This document shows positions 60,190-64,000 of a DNA stretch of 64,000 bases, piece after piece (the first letter of the stretch is position 1; each line of letters begins with the position of its first letter). Source of the DNA: Neptuniibacter caesariensis (GTDB lineage: Bacteria; Pseudomonadota; Gammaproteobacteria; Pseudomonadales; Balneatricaceae); NCBI RefSeq assembly GCF_000153345.1, contig NZ_CH724125.1:1156607-1220606 (forward strand), in the 5' to 3' direction. The notes beneath the pieces are model-generated. The model was given only the letters and a program-made list of their open reading frames with translations. It did not search any database and was not told where the DNA came from. The position numbers and the translations under genes are program-made.

Positions 60190-60218
60190 ATAAGGCACCC
60201 TCGATTGGGTGCCTTTAT
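60190..60218. terminator. Bidirectional terminator between TetR and SUMF1-domain genes
   Basis: AAGGCACCC pairs perfectly with GGGTGCCTT around a 6-base loop. It lies between the convergent stops at 60175 and 60227. Confidence 0.85.
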
Positions 60219-60226
60219 TATGTCTG

Positions 60227-61039
60227 TTACTTCGGATCATAGGCGCATCTAAAGCCTATCGATCCATAAATACTTCGACCGCTGACAGGCGGCTTCACAT
60301 TACGAAATGAACTCCGTAGGTTATTAACATTTTCATCCCAGGAGCCGCCTCGGACGACACGTTGACGGCCATCTTCTGGCCCTTTGAGGTCTCCACTTGC
60401 ATAACGCGTTATACCCTCTCGGTCATACCAGTTCATCGTCCACTCGCCGGCATTACCATGCATATCATTCAGACCGTAGCCATTCGCAGCATGACTGCCA
60501 ACAGGCCAGGTTCTGTCTTCACCACAACCGTCTGGCTCATTGGGAACTGAACCCATCGTTACACCATCATCCAAAATAGCTTGCTTACAACTGACCGCCT
60601 GGCCCCAGGGATAACGGGTTAAACTTTGACCGCGAGCGGCTTTTTCCCATTCCGCCTCATAAGGTAAACGCCCTCCCTGCCAATGACAGTAATCGAGTGC
60701 TTCTTGCCAATCGACACAATTCGCCGGATGGTTGTCACGACCTTCAGCCCCTACATTGCAATATTTGTTTCTTTGGTGATCTTTAGGTCGCGTACATTTG
60801 CCCGCTGCTATACAAGCTTCGTATTCGGCGACAGTCACCTCATTTTTATCAATGCTAAAGGTCGGTACACTGACAACGGTTCCGCCCTCAGGCCCCTCAT
60901 CATTCTCACATGCGCTATCACCTGCCGAACATCCCATTTTAAATTCACCCGCCTCAACCACCACTATGCCACTACTTGCTTGAGCGTTAGCAGTGATTCC
61001 GGCGAACAATAGCACCGAACAATAGATTCCCCGCTTCAT
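60227..61039 (-). CDS. Exported SUMF1/FGE-sulfatase-domain protein without catalytic cysteines
   Basis: A 270-residue protein with a signal peptide (about 1-22, ending NAQA). The SUMF1-type fold is plain: GEFKMGCSAGDSACENDEGPEGGTV, FSIDKNEVTVAEYEACIAAGKC, CVDWQEALDYCHWQGGRLPYEAEWEKAARG, GLNDMHGNAGEWTMNWYD, RVVRGGSWDENVNNLRSSFRN and GFRCAYD. The two active-site Cys of true formylglycine-generating enzymes, which would lie in the RGGSW...RSSFRN segment, are absent, so it is probably a structural or ligand-binding member. Many of the ten or so Cys could form disulfides. GGAGG precedes the ATG. Role unknown. Confidence 0.88.
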   Translation of the reverse strand: MKRGIYCSVLLFAGITANAQASSGIVVVEAGEFKMGCSAGDSACENDEGPEGGTVVSVPTFSIDKNEVTVAEYEACIAAGKCTRPKDHQRNKYCNVGAEGRDNHPANCVDWQEALDYCHWQGGRLPYEAEWEKAARGQSLTRYPWGQAVSCKQAILDDGVTMGSVPNEPDGCGEDRTWPVGSHAANGYGLNDMHGNAGEWTMNWYDREGITRYASGDLKGPEDGRQRVVRGGSWDENVNNLRSSFRNVKPPVSGRSIYGSIGFRCAYDPK

Positions 61040-61117
61040 GACCTGCCTCCAGTTATTTTTGTTTTTCCCTAAACGTAGAGTCGTTACAATCCAATTAGTT
61101 CAGCAAGAGGAGTATTT

Positions 61118-61978
61118 ATGAAATTAGCCCGCTTCTATCACCAGGGAAAGATCGGTATTGGTGCAGTAACAGAAGAGTCAATAATCCCCGCCTGGAGTGT
61201 AAAGGAACTGCCACAGGAGATGAGCGCTTTTCTAGCTGCTGGCAAGGATGCATGGGCACTCCTTGCTTCAAAAGCCGGCAACCAGGAGATCCCTTTAAAC
61301 GAGGTAAGTTTGCTGGCCCCGGTAGCCTCACCGCAAAAATTTCTTGGGGTTGGACTTAACTATGCTGACCATATAGAGGAAACCGGGTTAGATACCCCCG
61401 AGTTCCCAACTTTTTTTAATAAACAGAGCAGCTGTGTTATCGGGCCGAATGAAGCGATACACCGCCCCACTGTTTCAGAAAAGCTCGATTACGAAGGTGA
61501 ACTTGCCATCGTTATCGGTAAAGCATGCCGACATGTACCTTATGAAAAAGCTTCAGAAGTTATCGCGGGGTTCACCATTGTGAACGATGTTTCTGTACGC
61601 GATTGGCAGATAAAATCACCAACCTGGACTTTAGGTAAATCCTTTGACACCCATGGACCTATGGGCCCTTGGATCGTAACTGCAGATGAAGTAAATCCAC
61701 ATAATCTGGAACTCAAAACCTGGGTTAATGATGAGCTCCGCCAGCATTCAAATACCAAGCATCTTATTTTTGACTGTTACCAACTCATCGAAACCTTATC
61801 AACCGTATGCACTCTACAACCAGGTGATGTAATTGCGACAGGTACCAGCTCCGGGGTAGGTGTCAAAATGAAACCCCGAGGCTACATGAAGCCCGGTGAT
61901 CGGGTAACCATTGAGATCGAAGGCATTGGCAAACTGAGTAACCCGGTCATAGACGAACCGGATACTCAAAAATATTGA
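61118..61978 (+). CDS. Fumarylacetoacetate hydrolase (FAH)-family enzyme
   Basis: A 286-residue member of the FAH superfamily. Conserved features are KFLGVGLNYADHIEETG, PEFPTFFNKQSSCVIGPNEAIH, KLDYEGELAIVIGKACRHV with the acidic metal ligands intact, VIAGFTIVNDVSVRDWQ, GKSFDTHGPMGPWIVTADE and LQPGDVIATGTSSGVG. Close relatives include ureidoglycolate lyase-like and acylpyruvate-type hydrolases, so the substrate is an acylpyruvate or similar 2,4-diketo acid. AGAGGAG precedes the ATG. It lies outside the hpa cluster and is a single transcript with a strong terminator. Confidence 0.9.
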   Translation: MKLARFYHQGKIGIGAVTEESIIPAWSVKELPQEMSAFLAAGKDAWALLASKAGNQEIPLNEVSLLAPVASPQKFLGVGLNYADHIEETGLDTPEFPTFFNKQSSCVIGPNEAIHRPTVSEKLDYEGELAIVIGKACRHVPYEKASEVIAGFTIVNDVSVRDWQIKSPTWTLGKSFDTHGPMGPWIVTADEVNPHNLELKTWVNDELRQHSNTKHLIFDCYQLIETLSTVCTLQPGDVIATGTSSGVGVKMKPRGYMKPGDRVTIEIEGIGKLSNPVIDEPDTQKY

Positions 61979-62075
61979 AGGTGTCGCCGTTTTCATAGTC
62001 TGATTATTCAACTGTCGCAATTTAAAACCCCTCTAACTCATTGAAATTATTAAGTTTGCATATAAAACACACAAC

Positions 62076-62115
62076 AGACTGTCTCTAAAAAGAGACAGTC
62101 TTTGGCGTTTTTTAA
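62076..62115 (+). terminator. Rho-independent terminator of the FAH-family gene
   Basis: AGACTGTCTCT pairs perfectly with AGAGACAGTCT around AAAA, followed by TT, a short GGCG interruption and a TTTTTT tract. It lies about 100 bases beyond the stop. Confidence 0.8.
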
Positions 62116-62263
62116 CTGGTTATTTTTTCCAACGGTCTAAAGCAAACCATAAATAACAATAAGCATTTGATTTATAATACTTTTTTAAAACTGGCACAGT
62201 CATTGATATATACCTAGTGATTTTTCATTTCCCTTTTTTACGGTTACTCATTAGGAGAGACAG

Positions 62264-62605
62264 ATGACTTTTAAAAACTTAACAATTGCATCCATCATTT
62301 TGCTGGGTTCTTCTGCAGCAATTGCTGCTGATCAGGCTCCTCTAAAAGTTGAGCCTGCAGCACAGCCAGAGGTTCTAAAAAGCGAAGAGATCAAAACCCC
62401 AAGCATCTTTGAAAAACTTGACCAGAACAAAGATGGCAAGGTTAGCGCCCAGGAAGCTCAGGTATCGCCAGCTCTGGTAAAAAGCTTCGACAAAATCGAT
62501 AGCAACAAAGATGGCTTCCTAAGCCAGGATGAATTTTCTCAGCTTCAGGTTAAAGCAACCACGGCAACTACGTTCATTGCCCTGGCTACTGTACATAACT
62601 ATTAA
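62264..62605 (+). CDS. Exported EF-hand calcium-binding protein
   Basis: A 113-residue protein with a signal peptide (about 1-22, ending AIAA). Two EF-hand loops are visible: DQNKDGKVSAQE (about 54-65) and DSNKDGFLSQDE (about 79-90), each with the D-x-[NS]-x-D-G-x-[IVL]-S-x-x-E pattern of a calcium-binding loop. Between the leader and the first loop is a Pro/Glu-rich linker. AGGAGAGACAG precedes the ATG. Likely periplasmic calcium sensor or buffer. No partner gene is adjacent other than the downstream histidine kinase. Confidence 0.9.
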   Translation: MTFKNLTIASIILLGSSAAIAADQAPLKVEPAAQPEVLKSEEIKTPSIFEKLDQNKDGKVSAQEAQVSPALVKSFDKIDSNKDGFLSQDEFSQLQVKATTATTFIALATVHNY

Positions 62606-62735
62606 GGGTTCACCTCTCTTGAAAAGGTGACTCACTGATTCCGAGACAGCCTCAGCAGGTCACTGATTCATGAAAGGTAACAGTTAATTCAGAGCATCCT
62701 TGTCCACACTAGCCGCCCGCTCTGGCTTGACTTGG

Positions 62736-62758
62736 CCGGATACCAGGAAGGTATCCGG
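62736..62758. other. Stem-loop downstream of the EF-hand gene
   Basis: CCGGATACC pairs perfectly with GGTATCCGG around AGGAA (9-bp stem). It is 131 bases after the EF-hand stop and 137 bases before the kinase gene, with no T-run. The rest of 62606-62894 shows no convincing gene. Confidence 0.4.
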
Positions 62759-62894
62759 TCGCCTTACTTAAGGGTATTTTGCAATCCCTCAGCAGGACTG
62801 AAAGATTGCAAAGTTTCCGCGACTAGATCGATAGTTTTGATGGAAGACCGCTTTAATGGATAATAGACATACAGATGTTTAAAAAGATTGTTTA

Positions 62895-64000
62895 ATGCCC
62901 AGAAAAAATAGCCGCTTCTGGCGATTGAGTTCACTTAAACAGTTAGTGCTACTCTCATTCCTGGTTGTCGTAACCCCCTTCGGCATCCTTATCTTTTATG
63001 CTACTGATGCTCTGGTTGCTCAGTCGGCACAAGGGCGTGTGCTTGCAAAACAGGCATTAGAAGTAACCCGCAGAGGTCAACAGCTGGAACACCTGGCCGA
63101 AGATATCACCCGTTCAGCGCGACAATATCAGATCGTTCAGAAATCTGAAATTCAACAACGCCTCGATCAGTTCCTTAATGATTATCGTACCACTCTGGAC
63201 ATACATGGTTTTCTGCTCAGTGATGCTACGACTTTTAATGAGATCAAAAGACTACTCGAGCGAATCAGTCAATCTGAACCTGTTGAAAGTAATAGCCTGC
63301 TAAGCCTCACCCGAGAGATCAATAAACAGATCGATCGTATTCTGGACAACCGAATCCAGGCGTTAAATGAGACAGCACAAAAAACACAAACTCAACTCAG
63401 TACAATGGCACTGATTCTTCTCGCCTTTGAAGCCCTCTTGATCCTGTTTTTAAGCTTCACGATCATTCAGCCAGTTCGACGTATTGCTGACCGAATCCAA
63501 GCGCTGGGCACCGGTGAAGAGTACTTTGGCGCCAAGGTTGGCGGACCTGATGAGCTGGTGGAACTTGAACAGCAACTTGACTGGCTGACCGAGCGCCTGG
63601 CAGAAGTAGAAAATGAGAAACAACGTTTTCTGCGCCATATGTCTCATGAGCTAAAAACACCTCTGACAACCTTAAGAGAGGGCTCTGACCTTCTCGCAGA
63701 TCAGATTACCGGCCCTCTCAATAACAGCCAGATGGAAGTCGCTAACCTGCTGCAAAGTAATGCCAGGCAGCTGCAGACGCTCATTGAACAGCTGTTGGAT
63801 TATAGCCGTCTGAGTCAGCATGAGCCGGTTGCAATCCAACAGGTTCCTGTTCTGCCTGTTATTGTCGAGGCATGCGAACCCTACAAATTACTGCTGGAAC
63901 AAAAAGAGATCGACTTACAGATCCCTGGGGATGACTTCCAGTGGAAAACTGACCGGGCCATGCTGGTTAGGATTCTGGGTAATCTCATCTCTAATGCTGC
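62895..64000 (+). CDS. Sensor histidine kinase, GlrK/QseE-like (3' truncated by the window)
   Basis: The first 368 codons are in the window, beginning ATG CCC AGA with no strong ribosome site. Membrane helices at about 17-37 and 172-194 enclose a helical periplasmic domain (about 38-170), then a HAMP-like segment. The H-box FLRHMSHELKTPLTTLREGS places the phospho-His at residue 251, and the visible part ends in the N-box RILGNLISNA. The H-box context and layout match GlrK (QseE) kinases. The cognate response regulator would lie past the window. No stop codon interrupts the frame. Confidence 0.85.
   Translation, partial: MPRKNSRFWRLSSLKQLVLLSFLVVVTPFGILIFYATDALVAQSAQGRVLAKQALEVTRRGQQLEHLAEDITRSARQYQIVQKSEIQQRLDQFLNDYRTTLDIHGFLLSDATTFNEIKRLLERISQSEPVESNSLLSLTREINKQIDRILDNRIQALNETAQKTQTQLSTMALILLAFEALLILFLSFTIIQPVRRIADRIQALGTGEEYFGAKVGGPDELVELEQQLDWLTERLAEVENEKQRFLRHMSHELKTPLTTLREGSDLLADQITGPLNNSQMEVANLLQSNARQLQTLIEQLLDYSRLSQHEPVAIQQVPVLPVIVEACEPYKLLLEQKEIDLQIPGDDFQWKTDRAMLVRILGNLISNA

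Noticed and set aside
60227-61039. Formylglycine-generating enzyme
   Set aside because: The two catalytic cysteines are missing and no sulfatase lies nearby.
1-64000. CRISPR arrays, tRNA genes, rRNA, insertion sequences or prophage
   Set aside because: No spaced direct repeats, cloverleaf sequences, transposase or integrase frames were recognised on reading both strands by eye.

Overview
The window reads as chromosomal DNA of a marine, heterotrophic gammaproteobacterium. The gene content (TRAP transporters, a 4-hydroxyphenylacetate meta-cleavage operon, metG/apbC/dcd synteny, LapG, TIGR02647 and HopJ family proteins, an OlsF-like fusion) suggests the Oceanospirillales (Neptunomonas/Amphritea/Marinobacterium-like), but the genus is inference. 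I saw no rRNA, tRNA, insertion sequence, prophage or CRISPR array, and gene density is uniform.

Region 1 (1-13.8 kb) is catabolic. A leftward operon hpaH-hpaI-hpaG1-hpaG2-hpaE-hpaF carries homoprotocatechuate ring-cleavage products to pyruvate and succinate semialdehyde. It is followed by a leftward TRAP transporter (dctP-dctQ-dctM, the last cut by the window edge). The ring-cleavage dioxygenase HpaD is not here, and two strong hairpins lie between hpaE and hpaF. Divergent from hpaH are a polytopic membrane protein and a glutathione S-transferase. Then come a LysR regulator and a second TRAP system (10.5-13.7 kb). An AT-rich TAA-N4-TTA motif recurs in the intergenic regions of this cluster.

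Region 2 (13.8-22.7 kb) holds an Lrp/LysE pair, a tight four-gene leftward operon (DUF4242, di-heme cytochrome c peroxidase/MauG-like, DUF1330, Crp/Fnr-like regulator), mmsA-bauA for beta-alanine/malonate semialdehyde metabolism, and a divergent yeiH/yeiE-like pair.

Region 3 (22.7-33.9 kb) is the most interesting accessory stretch. It contains a Slam-like TPR/beta-barrel outer-membrane protein with an upstream secreted TbpB-like barrel protein, its probable client. Next is a LapG-type periplasmic protease followed by a membrane protein with PAS and a fully degenerate HD-GYP domain, a candidate replacement for LapD. Then come small exported proteins, a DUF3313 lipoprotein, a FixLJ-like two-component pair, an internally duplicated protein of unknown function and a 25-codon small ORF.

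Region 4 (33.9-50.9 kb) is a housekeeping block: dcd, a GGDEF protein, apbC/mrp, a large Aas-type fusion, trmA, two tandem HDOD proteins and metG, then TIGR02647, HopJ and SulP family genes.

Region 5 (50.9-64 kb) has a dinB-deaminase pair behind a near-perfect LexA box, a small Arg-rich protein with a structured leader, an OlsF-like ornithine-lipid acyltransferase fusion, several envelope proteins, a J-domain protein, a TetR regulator, a SUMF1-domain protein, an FAH-family enzyme, an EF-hand protein and the 5' part of a GlrK/QseE-like kinase. A 37-39 bp palindromic repeat occurs twice (29.5 and 55.7 kb). Start codons were chosen by ribosome-binding-site spacing and family length. Functions rest on remembered family signatures, not on searches.
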